Assembly (NCBI GenBank): GCA_030770425.1 | Contig: JASJFT010000136.1 | Coordinates: 59,294-123,293 of the forward strand | Origin: Darksidea phi | Lineage: Eukaryota; Ascomycota; Dothideomycetes; Pleosporales; Lentitheciaceae | Direction of reading: 5' to 3' | DNA: 64,000 bases | In this document: positions 1-11,544 of the stretch, piece by piece | Layout of the letters: each line of letters starts with the position of its first letter | Position numbering within the stretch: position 1 is the first letter of the stretch | Position numbers and translations under genes: made by a program | Notes under the pieces: model-generated | The model's database searches: none | What the model saw: the letters and a program-made list of their open reading frames with translations, nothing else | What the model was told of the DNA's origin: nothing

Positions 1-289
1 GGTCCACGAAGGCGACGTGGAAGTTACATCGTCGAGCAACCAAGCCGCGGAGAAAATTCTCGACCGCCCAAGTAGCATGAAGCAGTTGGAAGCCAGGGTC
101 AAAGTCAATGTGCTCATCGCTAAAGCAATGGAGAAGCAGGCTATCGCCCTCAATGACGAAAAGCTCGTGGCCGCAGTAATCGCCGATTATATCGATACGC
201 CGCGAGAATACCCTCGAATACCATTGAAGCACGGGGTCGGACGTAGAGACTGCGTCGTCCAGGTCGTGCTCGCTGCCAACACTCGACAT
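1..289 (-). CDS. DDX60-like DExD/H-box helicase, N-terminal fragment (runs off the left edge)
   Basis: The reading frame opens with ATG at 289 on the minus strand and stays open to base 1, giving about 96 residues. The segment contains WYSRVFSRRIDIIGDY, ELFVIEGDSLLLHCFSD and FDPGFQLLHATWAVENFL, followed by a RRCNFHVAF stretch. This resembles the N-terminal region of fungal DDX60/Ski2-type helicases, large proteins of well over 1,000 residues that are predicted to act on RNA in the cytoplasm. The helicase motifs themselves lie outside the window, so the family call rests on the N-terminal pattern recalled from homologues. The gene is transcribed leftwards, away from the rest of the window. Confidence 0.6.
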   Translation of the reverse strand, partial: MSSVGSEHDLDDAVSTSDPVLQWYSRVFSRRIDIIGDYCGHELFVIEGDSLLLHCFSDEHIDFDPGFQLLHATWAVENFLRGLVARRCNFHVAFVD

Positions 290-745
290 GGTGGCGCTGC
301 TTAGATGGTTGTTTGAAGGTTGAGCTAGCAGGTCGCCATGTACGTGGGTTCGAGATAGATGGTGAGGTTAGTGTAGAGGTCAATCGGGATAGCTACTGAG
401 ACTGATTGAGATCAGCTATGATGACTTGGCTGAGGAAGGCAGGTGGGGTGCACTGGTGGGGGGTGTGTGCAATGGCGGGGTGAAGCTTCGGAATTAGCAG
501 TGCGGGCTAGACCTGAACGGGGCAGATAACCGAAGTGCTTGCCACATGTGCGGCTGTGCAGAGTGGCGGCAAATACTAGTCCCGTGTGAATACTTCTTGT
601 GGCGATTTCGGTTTCATAGAGGGGGCGTTTTAATTGTTTTGAAGGAAGGGCGACTTGTTGTTGCCTTGATGTATTTGAAAATGACGTCCCCAGCGCATGA
701 GGAATATACCAACATTGAAAGTGCCGTCAACAGGCTTCAAACTGC
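290..745. other. Intergenic: promoter of the helicase gene and 3' flank of the esterase gene
   Basis: No coding sequence could be supported here. The short ORFs have no recognisable content. The stretch should hold the upstream region of the leftward helicase gene and the terminator of the esterase gene. Confidence 0.5.
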
Positions 746-1672
746 CTAGTAAGAAGCCCTCGAATAGCACGCTTTCGCTGCTGTGGCATTGCATCGCAAG
801 TCGAAAAAGTCCATCACCGTATCAGCTTGGTTGGGGATGTTGTGGTCTACTCCCGCCGCTTCATAAGCTTCGAAATTGGTTCCGAACCGGGCTCTTGTCC
901 AGCCCTTGAGCGGTGTATCCTTTGTCGTCTCAGTCGGCGTTTCGCTCACCCCAAACACGCTCGTCCATTGCTTGATCTCCTCTCTCAGATTTTGCGGATA
1001 GAGTACCGTGTCCGCGGTTCCGTGGAGGACCTGTAGCTTCGGCCTGAATCCTGTGTATCCAGGATACGCCCTCTGCACCATCGCCGCCCATTCAGAACCG
1101 TCCCGGATGATCTTCCCTGTCGCGCAAGCATCGCTCCATACTCCATATCCATTACCAGCGAAACAGCCGAATGGAACGCCAGCCCACGCGCTACCTGCAG
1201 CGAAGACGTCCGGGTACGAACCGACCAGGACCTGCGTCATCATCGCACCTGAACTCGTTCCGGTCACGAACACACGGTCTTTATCTCCTCCGTACTTTTC
1301 GAGCGTCCATCGCACCATGCTGACGATGCCGAGGGCATCACCACCGCCATCGTGAGTGAGCGAAGCATTGCTGCTGACGTCCCAGCACTGATCCGCCTTG
1401 TTTGGCGAATCTGGATAGATTGAGATAAAGCCATATTGGTCCCCTAGCGATGCGTATGGGCGGCCCCTGAAGGCGTCTTCTGCAGTACCGTGGCACCAAT
1501 GTGGGACTACGAGAATGGGAGGCTTCGAGAGTAGGCTCTCAGGAACGTATATGTACATCGAGACATTACGAGGATTTGGCCCAAAGTCTTTGACTTGGGT
1601 GAGCGGTGAGGAGAGCTGCTGCGCTACCGTGCAGGTAGCAAGCAACAAGGCGGCGATGAAGGATGCAACCAT
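746..1672 (-). CDS. Secreted acetylxylan esterase, carbohydrate esterase family 1
   Basis: Single exon, 308 residues. The open frame extends a few codons upstream, but only from a TTG. The first ATG is at 1672, and from there the protein begins with a clean signal peptide (MVASFIAALLLATCTVA). The body matches CE1 acetylxylan esterases of the PHB-depolymerase-like group. It has the catalytic nucleophile in GTSSGAMM (Ser about 140), the HGTADT segment with the acidic residue, a C-terminal DHNIP histidine, and the family block THDGGGDALGIVSMV. The length suits the catalytic domain alone; no CBM1 cellulose-binding domain is present. The expected role is to remove acetyl groups from plant xylan outside the cell. 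Feruloyl esterases of the same family are close relatives and cannot be fully excluded. Confidence 0.88.
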   Translation of the reverse strand: MVASFIAALLLATCTVAQQLSSPLTQVKDFGPNPRNVSMYIYVPESLLSKPPILVVPHWCHGTAEDAFRGRPYASLGDQYGFISIYPDSPNKADQCWDVSSNASLTHDGGGDALGIVSMVRWTLEKYGGDKDRVFVTGTSSGAMMTQVLVGSYPDVFAAGSAWAGVPFGCFAGNGYGVWSDACATGKIIRDGSEWAAMVQRAYPGYTGFRPKLQVLHGTADTVLYPQNLREEIKQWTSVFGVSETPTETTKDTPLKGWTRARFGTNFEAYEAAGVDHNIPNQADTVMDFFDLRCNATAAKACYSRASY

Positions 1673-2880
1673 GGCGACTTTACGAAAAGTGAAGTACAAC
1701 GGAATTGGGTATTGCTAAAGCAAGGGACTTGCCTGAACTAATACTGCGTGATTCGACCACTCCTTTTGCTCGGCGTTATCAAAAATTCCTCCGGAATAGA
1801 TTGAGAGTCAGTCCAGATATTCACTTTTCGGATCCGGGCAATGTCCAGCGTGGATCAGGGCACCGCCCCGGCAACATCGGTCCCAGCCTGCCATCTTGGG
1901 CGCGGGGTGCCAGTACAAATGAGTTCCGGGGATAGATTGGTGTGCTCGCATCTAGCGACGGACCCTGGTCCTCGTCTAAATCGCTCTGAAGATCTGTTCT
2001 AACCTTTTAATGTTCCTAGACAGTTGTTATTGTACTTTCCCTTCATCTAGCATGCCAGACCTAGGACAGTTCTAAGTAGAGGCGGAGGAGGCATTCAAAG
2101 CATCCTTGCTTTCGACCAAGCGACGATATATCGGCGAGCCTTGACTGGCCTTTTCACGCTAGCATATAGCTTCTCTTTATTAATTAATTATAAGCTGCCC
2201 CTTTAGATGATATTGCTTTCGAATCGTGGCCGGTGAGTATGTCTTCGTCCACATGGTCAAGCGCCAGCTCCAGCTGCAAGATCCGCGAGCAATGCAGGAA
2301 TCTAGCGTGAGTAGGTTAAGTAGCGGGTACTATCAGTCGTTTTGACCTCCAAGCTGTAACAAAGAAGGAAGCAGTCGAGATATTAAACCTCAAGAGTGAT
2401 GGTATAGGAAACTTGTTTTCGAATCTACGATCGTACTGCACACTACGCAGAAGGATGCCGCAAAGCAGCACGTTAGTTACGCCATTGTCATTCTCGGCAA
2501 CGGGTCCTACCATTTCGTGCTCAAATACTTTCCCTAGACTTAATATTACGTTTCTGCAATTCGAGTAAGCCAAAGGGCTCTTCAGGATATAGTGTGGCAT
2601 TTAGCGGTCAGCCAGCGACCAGTCCCAATTAGGGAAAGGTACACGGGTACCCGCTGCTGCGCGGGATCTACAATATGCGGTGCGAAACCCAATTTTCGCG
2701 GATTGACGTCACCGCGAACCTGCCCGCGGCCCAGTCCGGTGTTTTTAACGCGTTTTGTTTGCGCACGTCATCTGGTGGACCTTGTGCTTTCCTGCTCCGC
2801 GCGCTAACAAAAGGACCGCAGACCCGCGATCTACAATGGCGCGCAGGACCCCAACCCCAAACCGCTGGACGTCAACAAAC
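1673..2880. other. Intergenic between divergent esterase and MFS genes (1.2 kb)
   Basis: This is a shared upstream region for two divergent genes. I see no convincing coding sequence. It contains a palindromic CRE-type site (listed separately) and a TTAATTAATTAATTA run near 2180. Confidence 0.5.
2704..2711. promoter_or_regulatory. Palindromic TGACGTCA (CRE/ATF-type site)
   Basis: A perfect 8-base palindrome of the kind bound by bZIP ATF/CREB factors lies about 130-175 bases upstream of the two candidate start codons of the MFS gene. Function is inferred from the motif only. Confidence 0.4.
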
Positions 2881-4349
2881 ATGAATCCCGAAGACGAGAC
2901 GCGGCCTTTGCTTGATACCGAAGCGCAGGCGAGGATTGCGAAGCTTCCCGCGCGTCATGTGATATCGAAGAAGACGCAGCAGACTTCCTTTCCGGTCGAT
3001 CATGGACTTCTACCTTGGCTTCAGGTACTAGGAGGATGGATACTGTTTGCGAACGGCTGGTAAGCGGGTCTTCTAGCGTCAAATGAAAACCTGTTAACTA
3101 TAAATCTAGGGGCATGCCTAACTTGTTTGGCGTCTTCCAAACATTCTATGTCACCGAGTTACTGCCCGAGCAGACTGCCTCGTCCATTGCGTGGATCGGA
3201 TCTATTCAGCTTTTCCTTACTACGCTCATGTGTCTGTTCGGAGGCATCTTCATCGATCGTGGATACCTTCAGAGCCTGATTGCTGCCGGAACTGTTTTCG
3301 AAGTCGTGGGATTGTTGGCTGCTTCCTTCTCGGCAGAGTACTGGCAGCTTCTTTTGGCCCAAGGAATATGTGTGGGTATTGGGAGTGGACTGCTGGGTCT
3401 GCTTCCGGTGGCCGTCATCGCCATGTATTTCGAGGAAAAGAGAATGCTAGCCACCGGCATTGCGGCTACAGGAGCTAGCTTTGGTACGTGAGCTCATGTT
3501 GTTAAGAGATAGCCTGCTAACATATGTACAGCCGGTGTTGTGGTCCCAGTCACCCTCCGCTACTTGTTTTCAACTATCGGTTTCGCATGGAGCGTTCGCA
3601 TCCTCGCCCTTGTCATCCTAGTAACGAATCTAGTTCCCTGGGCTATCATGCGACTTCAATCAGACGGTGCGGACAACGATACGAGGTTCACATTCAACCA
3701 CTTCAAAGACCCAGCGTACTCTGCGTTTTGTGTCTCCTTCACGCTGATCATGGCGGCTACTTTCGCGCCTTTTTTCTATATCCAAGAGTATGCGCTTAAT
3801 CTTGGTGCTACGGATAGCATGGCATTCGGTCTGCTTGCTATCATGAACGCGGCGAATCTGTTTGGTCGTTTCGTACCCAACGCTCTCGCTGATCGGTAAG
3901 TTACCCTGGTCCTCGTGATTCAAGTATATCTAATATATCATAGCTACGGTGGTATCAACGTCCTCCTCCCTCTATGTGTCGCCTGCATCATTCTCCTCGC
4001 CACCCTACCCTTGATCCAAACAACCACGACTTTAATTGTCTTTAGCATTCTATACGGCTTTGCTTCTGGTAGTGCTATGATTCTTCCCGCACCCATCATC
4101 GCGAACATGTCACCAAATGCTGCCGAAATAGGTGTGAGAATGGGTCTTGCATACCTATGCGCAGCTTTTGGTGGACTTGTAGGGAATCCTGTATCGGGCG
4201 CAGTAAAGAATGGAGATGATGTTAGGGCTGTGAAAGAGTTCCGTGGTGTATGGTGGACTGCGGCGCTCATCATGGCGACGGGTGTGGCGGCGCTGTTGGT
4301 GACGAGAAGGTTCAGGGTTGGGTCGCTCTTTGGAATGGGCAAAGTGTGA
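2881..4349 (+). CDS. MFS transporter, monocarboxylate-transporter-like (four exons)
   Basis: Exons 2881..3059, 3110..3483, 3532..3895 and 3944..4349 join in frame to give 440 residues. All three introns are 48-50 bases with GT-AG ends. An in-frame ATG at 2836 would add 15 residues and is an equally possible start; I chose 2881 because the protein then opens with the usual short acidic tail ending in RPLLDTEAQ. After that tail come an even spread of about twelve hydrophobic segments and the block WGMPNLFGVFQTFYVTELL at the first membrane span. This resembles the fungal monocarboxylate/riboflavin transporter-like MFS group (MCT, MCH). The substrate cannot be read from the sequence. Confidence 0.82.
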
Positions 4350-5210
4350 CGGCTTCTCATGAGGAGATCTGTTACTGGCTCATGATTTATGACGAGTACA
4401 ATCATAGCTGATAACATCATCATCACCACCAACGGGTAAATCATCCACGAAGTTTTTGCCTAGCATGCGCAGCTTAGCAACATGATCCCCGCATAGCTCG
4501 ATGAAGTTTTTTGAGGTTGGCGATGCAACGGCGGTGCTTCTGGCTCGAGGGCTGGTTGCGGCAGGCCAACTGGTTGAAGTGGAGTATGTTGGTGTCGAGA
4601 CAAAAGCGCAAACCATGGTAGAACGTAAGCTCAGCTGCTAAAGGTGTTGTTCTCGTAGCAATATTTTCTATAATTCGTCATTTTAAGAAAGCCCCGAGGA
4701 AGAGAATTTGGGCATTGTCCCATTCCATCGTTATACTACCTAGCTAAATCACGGACTGGACGCTTCTGAACCCGCCTTTCTGAAAGTAGGGTATTTCTTT
4801 GGAGTTTAGTAGGACCAGCTCGCACCTTAAGTAGCTTTGAATGTGCGTATAGAAACAGTGATCTGAAGTTGCTTGGTCGGCCCCACCTGTCAACCATACA
4901 TCGATGTATGATCCAAAAACGATAAGCGAAAACAGAAATCTGATCCTGATGTGACCATTTGATCCGGACCACATTAGCGCCTTTTTGTTGCTGGTATAAA
5001 AGGTGTCCATCTGCCCCTTTCTCAGCTTCCTCTTCATCCTCTCCAAACTCACACTTACATCCTGAGATTTCAAGTCTCATCAAAAAGCCGCACTTTCCGC
5101 ACTCCCCATCGAAAACAAAACCCTCTTCGAATACAACAACAAGTCGAGTGTGTACTCACCACCGCCTTGCTTAAGTCTGTTGGACCAATTTCCGGCTCCA
5201 GCTCTTCAAG
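4350..5210. other. Intergenic (0.86 kb)
   Basis: It holds the terminator of the MFS gene and the promoter of the next gene. A short plus-strand open stretch at about 4500-4642 (starting MKFFEVGDATAVLLARGL) has coding-like character, but no recognisable family and no supporting exons. I leave it unannotated. Confidence 0.4.
4995..5002 (+). promoter_or_regulatory. TATA box (TATAAAAG)
   Basis: A consensus TATA element lies about 210 bases upstream of the ATG at 5211. It is followed by a pyrimidine- and CA-rich leader typical of fungal 5' UTRs, so it fits as the core promoter of the 323-residue gene. Confidence 0.55.
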
Positions 5211-6182
5211 ATGTCTACCTTCTCCAACCTCGACTACCTCTTCGAAGACTTCGATCTTCCTACAACATCTTCATATTCAACTTCAAGTCTGGGCATAGCG
5301 ATACCCTTCGACAAGCTATGCGGCGAGCTCCGCAACAACATCTATGCGAGCTACTTCGCCGACTCCTTCACCTCCGCCTCCAAAAACGATGCCCAAATCG
5401 TCAAGATAAACGAACACGGCAGCCTGGTCCTCCCCTCGCTTTCAAGCGTTTCGCACCAAATCCGTTCCGAGACCAAGGGCTACATCTACGAAGTTCTAGC
5501 AAAGCCAAGCACCGCCATCCACGCCCAAATCCGCGATTACGACGCGAAACCGCTCATCGCCACACTCGAGAGAATCTCAGGCGAGCTTCAAATCCCAAAG
5601 GCAAATCTGGTGAAGCGAACCAAGGTCTTCATCATCGGAGAGCTCCACTACGGAAACCTCTACCAGTGGCTCCGCGAAAACATCGCCGATCCATCCAAAA
5701 CACCAGTTTTCACCCACGAAGCGGCCTCGGTTCCCGGCTTCGACGACCTTTCCGTCTTCCAAGGCATATTGTCGCTCAAAGCCTTTATCAAGCAGTACGA
5801 CGCGTTCAAAGCGTATTCCCGCTCCAGTGTCGCATGGCGCAATATCGCTACGGATTTCTATGAACGCGTCGAAGAGTCGTTCTTGGATGTTTTGCCTAGA
5901 ATCCGCGATTCGAATTCCGAGGCGTACGAGGGCGATTTGACGACTTATGTCTTCAAGACGGTGGCGAAATACCACCATATGATTATGAAGGAAAGACCTG
6001 CCAAGGGGATGCGGATGTGCATGGCTGGGAAACGGAAGAGGGAGGATTGGTGCGCTAAGCAGTCCGATATGGTGCAGGCCATGTATTCCTTCCATGTAGA
6101 TTGCAATAGGGCGCTGTTAAGGCTGGAAGGGAGTCAGCCGGTTGTTGGACGGTTCCGGGACGTGTTGGACTATAATTCTTGA
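5211..6182 (+). CDS. Conserved hypothetical protein with an F-box-like PELRNxIY-type N-terminus
   Basis: Single exon, 323 residues, starting at an ATG with a CAAG context. Near residue 35 the protein has FDKLCGELRNNIYASYF, which resembles the PxELRNxIY motif of many expanded Dothideomycete F-box-like/2EXR proteins. The next segment (VLPSLSSVSHQIRSETKGYIYEVL) follows the usual pattern of that group, a conserved QIRSE around an aliphatic helix. The rest has no motif I recognise, and there is no signal peptide or membrane span. A strong TATA box lies upstream. Function is unknown; a substrate-adaptor role would be a guess from the N-terminal motif. Confidence 0.7.
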   Translation: MSTFSNLDYLFEDFDLPTTSSYSTSSLGIAIPFDKLCGELRNNIYASYFADSFTSASKNDAQIVKINEHGSLVLPSLSSVSHQIRSETKGYIYEVLAKPSTAIHAQIRDYDAKPLIATLERISGELQIPKANLVKRTKVFIIGELHYGNLYQWLRENIADPSKTPVFTHEAASVPGFDDLSVFQGILSLKAFIKQYDAFKAYSRSSVAWRNIATDFYERVEESFLDVLPRIRDSNSEAYEGDLTTYVFKTVAKYHHMIMKERPAKGMRMCMAGKRKREDWCAKQSDMVQAMYSFHVDCNRALLRLEGSQPVVGRFRDVLDYNS

Positions 6183-9100
6183 ATGCTGCTTGGAGTCTTT
6201 ACTTTTGCATCATCTTAGCTTTAGGGTTTATAACGCAGCATTTTGGATAGTCAACTATGAGTTCAGTTGGACGATCGACTTGCTTTTTGGACGATTGTGC
6301 TACCTTAGCTTGTGAAAAATTCTGTTCTATTATTTTATCTGTCTAGCTTAGGGTCTTTGCTCCGTTTTCTGGTTTATTTTCAACGACATATATATGATAT
6401 GCGGTAGAAATTGCTCATACACGACCTCGTACCGATGGCCCATGTGATACTCATGACTACGCTCACCCATCTATACTATTTAGCTCGCAAGTCTCCAAAC
6501 AACATCAATTCTCACCGTCCCAATACTAGTCCCCCATCACCTCTTCCATTGGTCCCTCAAGCAGAAAGTACGACTTGCCCGTGCACACAACAATGAACCG
6601 AAGTGAGCAAGAGCGGCTTCATACCGCCGCACTCCAGAATCTCTCGCAGTACATTATATTCAAAGTATGAAAATTTGGTAGACAGCTAGCACGCGAACCA
6701 CCATTTGAGGGAATTATATGGGAGAGCCGAGCTTGCAGCAGAAGGTCTCGCGCGACTACAGTTGCCAGGTGAGACTTTCATTCCCACCCAGCGGGCAACC
6801 ACCTTGCAAAGATCGTATGGAGCAATGTATTGGCAGAGATGACCATTTCACAAAGGGGCCGGAAGACTATCGGTGTGTATTTTACTACTTGGTACGGAGA
6901 GATGATTCGTACGCTCGTAGCACCCACGGCTCGTTAAAGGAATTTTAGACAGCAACTCAATAGGGTCACGGAACGTTGGACCTTGCATACTACGCCGACT
7001 CATTCCCACGGTATCCACACACGAGAGCCGCACCGCACGCGCATACGCTTGGCTACCCAAAGGTCCGGGTTACGTTGCATTACACTATTCCCGCAGCATT
7101 CTAGCGCTGCCCCCGTGTCGGGTTTGGGATCAGCTACAGGATTTTCAAGGCAGGAGGTCTGGGGTCAGCACTCGTACCAGTTGCCTCAGGTTAGTATGCC
7201 TATCTTGTCATATGTACACCAATGCTTTAACTCAAAATCATCTAGCTCCCCGGGTTCTGCTTCGACCCACCCACGTCCCCAGTCCGAGTAGTCAGCAAGA
7301 TCGACGCGGCTTTTATGGTTCCCGGAGCATGAATAATATATAAATGCGCCGCCGTAGGTAGGAAGAATGATGGACCAACCTCAAATCCCAGACATCCATG
7401 CGTTAGTGTCCGAACAATGGGAGAGTTGCAAGCTTTTATGAAAGCTATCGGCTATGTTGTCTTCGCGGGTTGAATGTGGATGCTCTTCTCCACGTGCTCT
7501 ACATTAGCCGTGCACAATGCCAAAGTATGGAAATTGAAGGAGATATTTAATCATACCGCGGAAAAGGCTAGCCATTCAAAAGCCGTGCGTTTCCTAACGA
7601 AGGAAATACCCGAAGAAAGGAAATTGCGAATCTTCTTGCTTCGAGACGGTCGTAGAACGTCAGGCACACAACGACAGACGCCGAACCGATCAGCCTCGCG
7701 AATCTACCTAGTGTAGCAGGCGATCGCATCATCGCGACGCTACCGACACCGCCTAGAAGGCAACCAGTGGAAAGTACTTTCGTGATCTGTAAGCTGCGCG
7801 ATAAAAAGATGATCTCGCCGTCGGCATGGCCACTGTGCTGAGCACGCGACATTTCTTCCCCAGATTCCTCATTCGAGCTTGGCGGGATGAAGGATGAGGC
7901 TAAGAGCGGCATCGGCGCAGGCATCAATGTTCGGCGTCAGCTTAGTTTGCTGTTTTAGTCACCGGTCAGTGTTTGCGTGGCACAGTTCAACCTTGCGAAA
8001 AGATAGTTCGATGTTGAGGTTGTGGCTGGCTCTAGCGCGCAGTCGTGAACGCCCGGATGAAGCAAGGGATGCAAGCATAGCGCTAGTCGAGATCAAGCAT
8101 AGTTGGTGGTAGGCCAAGTGGCTCCATCGGCACTACCGAAGTCATATCCAACATGTCGCAAAAAGCGCAACGACTCCTCCAGCGTCTCAACGAAAACGCA
8201 CGAAGCCGCGTCAGCATATCGTCAGCAGCAGGCCCCCCCGCTGGGTCGAGGGTACAACATGTCGGATCAACCTAGATCGATCGTCGTGCACAATATCAGC
8301 CGGTGAGCAGGGATGGCTAGGCACACTAGCTGCAACTTTGGTGATCCCACAGCCGCACCAAGGCATTCTTCGTTCGCAAAACATCTGCTCCGTTTACCAA
8401 CAATGTCCGACGTTGGACCACCATAGGCCGACAAGGGTGACACTAGAAAATAACGCAGCTGAAGACAAAGACTCGGACGCCGTGTTGCTTGATAGGGGCG
8501 GCCTGCAGAGCTTGCGTGGCTGCGGTGTTGTTGGTCCATGCGTCCCGTGCCGGGCGAAGGACCGCTCAGAGACCCGGTGCTCTGCATTATGGATGTGGTT
8601 GATGCTCGTATGAAAATCCGAGGGGGAGAGCGTTTCCTTACTTGGCGACGCCACCTAACTCGAAAAGGGCGTCGTCGCTTTCCCTGGTCCGCCGCCTTCA
8701 ATGTTGTTGTTTCCGGCGGGTGGTACTCGAGCAACCACAACATACACAGTACGTCGTTTGTCGATAGCTGCTTTCCCCGATAAAACCTTGTGGTGAGAGA
8801 GGATTTATGATGTGCATCCAACCGAACTTCGGTGTGAAGATCATGACCCCCAGCTGGTCACCGTGCAGGTGATACGCCGATCCCCCTCCAACCCGAGTTC
8901 ATCTACCTTCATACATAGCGCCAAGTCGTATTGGATACGTGCGAGCGGGGCAAGGCGTGCGGCAGTGGATGAAATCTAGGCGCCATCCTTGGTAACGTGC
9001 AGGATGCCGCGGCCATTCCGCCAGCCAACTATGTCGTTCCGCGAATGAGGATCAAAGAACCTTGAAGGTTTCCCTACGCCGCTTTCAACTCCATGTTTGT

Positions 9101-9316
9101 TGCCCAACCCTCGTCGCGTGATTTGGTCATTGCACTGCACTGCAGACATAAAATTTGCCAGCCGCCCTAAGGCATCCCCGCCATCAGTGTAACATTCACC
9201 CATGCCCATAATATAGCGCGTCCCTAGCTGTCCGCCTGCAGCTTAAAAACTGCAGCTTCCCCAAACCTCCCGTGGAGCTCTCTCCAGACGCACAACGCGT
9301 TCTTCAGTACACCACT
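6183..9316. other. Gene-poor stretch (3.1 kb)
   Basis: Open frames exist on both strands (for example minus 8267..8821 and plus 8103..8306), but none has a recognisable domain, a good start context or linked exons. CpA and TpG are present at ordinary levels, so this is not RIP-type DNA. A short minus-strand frame at 8976..9209 looks somewhat protein-like but could not be extended. I see no tRNA-like or transposon structure. Confidence 0.45.
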
Positions 9317-11544
9317 ATGGCTGATCTCAAGGACGATTCGAAGATCGAGTAAGTTGACCCTCGCGCTTCGGCTCTTTTCGAGCTCCAACATACTGACAGC
9401 TCCTCGCAGGCCTGCCGCCGAGCGGAGCTCCATCCACAACATTGAGGAGAAGCGTCGAGCAAGTATTGCCCAACTGACGGCCAATACCGAAGGGGAGTAC
9501 GTCGTCCTCTCCTTTACGAACTGTCGCAGTCGCTGACGTTTGTAGGATCCGCAATCCTCTCGTTGGCATGTCCAAGGCGGAGCTCTTGAGGGACGTCGAG
9601 ATGTTCGCCAAAGAGCATGACCTGGAGGCCGAAACTCAATTGCTCTTCAAGGGCGCGCTCGCTGCTCAAGCACCAGCAGCCCTTGACGACATTGAGGAGC
9701 TCGATGAAAGCGATCGCAGCGTGTTGCGCGAGGAGGTCACCCACCGTTTCAAGCTGCCGAGGACGCTCTATGTCACCATCATTCTCAACTCAATCGCTGC
9801 TGCTATCCAGGGTTGGGACCAGACGGGCTCGAACGGCGCCAACTTGACCTTTGCTGCGAGGTTCGGCATCCCAGATGACAGCGCCTACTGCAAAGAACAT
9901 GGTATCAGTGAAGCCACGTGCACGAACAACGCCTGGATTGTGGGTTTCGTCAATTCCTGCCCGTACATCGCCATCGCGCTCTTTTGCGCATGGATCTCCG
10001 ATCCCGTGAATGAATGGATTGGTCGGCGCGGTACTATCTTCATTGCTGCCATCTTCTCGGTGTTCGCTCCTATCGGTTCTGGGCTTAGTCAATCTTGGGG
10101 ACAGCTCGCGGTCTGCCGTGTTCTGCTCGGCATTGGTATGGGTTTGAAGGAAGTCACGGTGCCTGTCTTCTCCGCCGAGAACGTCCCTGCGAACGTCCGT
10201 GGCGGGCTCGTCATGTCGTGGCAGATTTGGACCGCTTTTGGCATTTTCCTCGGTACTGTCGCCAATCTTGTGGTTATGGTGAGTAGCTTCGACTCTGGGT
10301 TTAGATGGGGAAATGCTAACAGTCTGTAGGACACCGGCGCCATCTCCTGGCGATTGCAGTTTGGTTCCGCTTTCATCCCTGCCGTGCCGCTCGTCCTCGG
10401 CATCTGGTTTGTCCCGGAATCACCCAGGTGGCTGATGAAGAAGCGGAGGTACGCCAAGGCATTCAGGTCCTTCCTGCGGCTGCGAAACACGCCGCTCCAA
10501 GCTGCGCGCGACTTGTACTACACACACGCGCTCCTCGCCCAGGAGGAGGTCCTTATTCGCGAGTCAGGCCTGAAGCCTGAGAGCAACTTCTTCACGCGCT
10601 TCATCGAGCTCTTCACCATCCCACGTGTCCGCCGCGCGACCCAGGCCTCCGGTATCGTCATGATTGGACAGCAGATGTGCGGCAGTACGTATTTCGAATC
10701 TGAGAAAATGACATCAGCTAATAGCAGTAGTCAATATCATTGCCTTCTACTCGAGCACCATCTTCAAGCAGGGTGGTGCCAGTAACAAGGAAGCTCTCAT
10801 CGCATCGTTTGGTTTCGGTCTCGTCAACTTTGCCTTCGCCTGGCCCGCCGTGTGGACCATTGACACGTTTGGCCGTCGCGGTCTGCTGCTCTTCACATTC
10901 CCGAACATGTTCTGGTCTCTGTTGGCGGCCGGAATGAGCTACTATATCCCTTCGACGAGCAAAGCGCACATGGGCCTCATTGCCTTCTTTGTGTATCTGT
11001 TCTGCGCCTTCTATTCTCCAGGAATGGGTCCAGCGCCGTTCACATATTCAGCAGAGGTCTTCCCGCTATCGCATCGTGAGGTTGGAATGTCATGGGCAGT
11101 CGCCACTAATAACTTCTGGGGGGCGATCTTGTCGTTGACGCTCCCCACGATGTTGAAGGTGATGAAGCCCCAGGGCGTGTTCGGCTTCTACGCCGGACTG
11201 AACGTCCTCGCCCTCATTATGATGTCAGTAGATATCTCCTCTTTCTCCTTGTTCACTGCTAACGAGTGACAGCTTCCTGTGGTTGCCCGAGACAAAGCAG
11301 CGTACTCTGGAAGAGCTCGACTACGTCTTCGCCGTTCCGACGCGCACGCACATGAAGTACCAGGCCGGCCCCAACCTGTCTTGGTGGATCAAAACGTATA
11401 TCCTCCGCAAGAAAGGCCTCAGCAAGCCCGTGCTATACAAGTTTGACGAAGTGTAAGTATACCCGGCCAACCGAGAACACCGACTTTTGCTAACGTGGAT
11501 TCAGGCACGCCACACCTGTCAAGTTTACGGAGGGCAAGGTCTAA
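9317..11544 (+). CDS. MFS sugar transporter, SP family (possibly polyol/inositol), seven exons
   Basis: Exons 9317..9348, 9410..9496, 9546..10278, 10330..10684, 10731..11223, 11273..11452 and 11505..11544 give 639 residues. The 5' exons are very short (32 and 87 bases), and the last coding exon is 40 bases. Classical sugar-porter signatures are present: [12 protein letters not shown] in the middle loop, DTFGRRG in the second half, and [16 protein letters not shown] after the last span. The long N-terminal tail, followed by [23 protein letters not shown], resembles fungal transporters annotated for inositol, polyols or hexoses. It should be a plasma-membrane proton symporter. The acceptor of exon 5 could also lie 3 bases upstream (10728), adding one residue. 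The exact substrate is not readable. Confidence 0.88.

Noticed and set aside
6592..6960. Chain of short exon-like pieces beginning MNRSEQERLHTAAL
   Set aside because: Plausible donors exist, but no phase-consistent chain gave a recognisable or sensible protein.
8267..8821. 184-codon minus-strand frame
   Set aside because: Arg/Ser/Pro-rich with no family resemblance. A plus-strand frame overlaps it. Probably chance.
8976..9209. 77-codon minus frame containing ECYTDGGDALG
   Set aside because: Some resemblance to a secreted-protein core, but no signal peptide, no exon continuation and no identifiable family.
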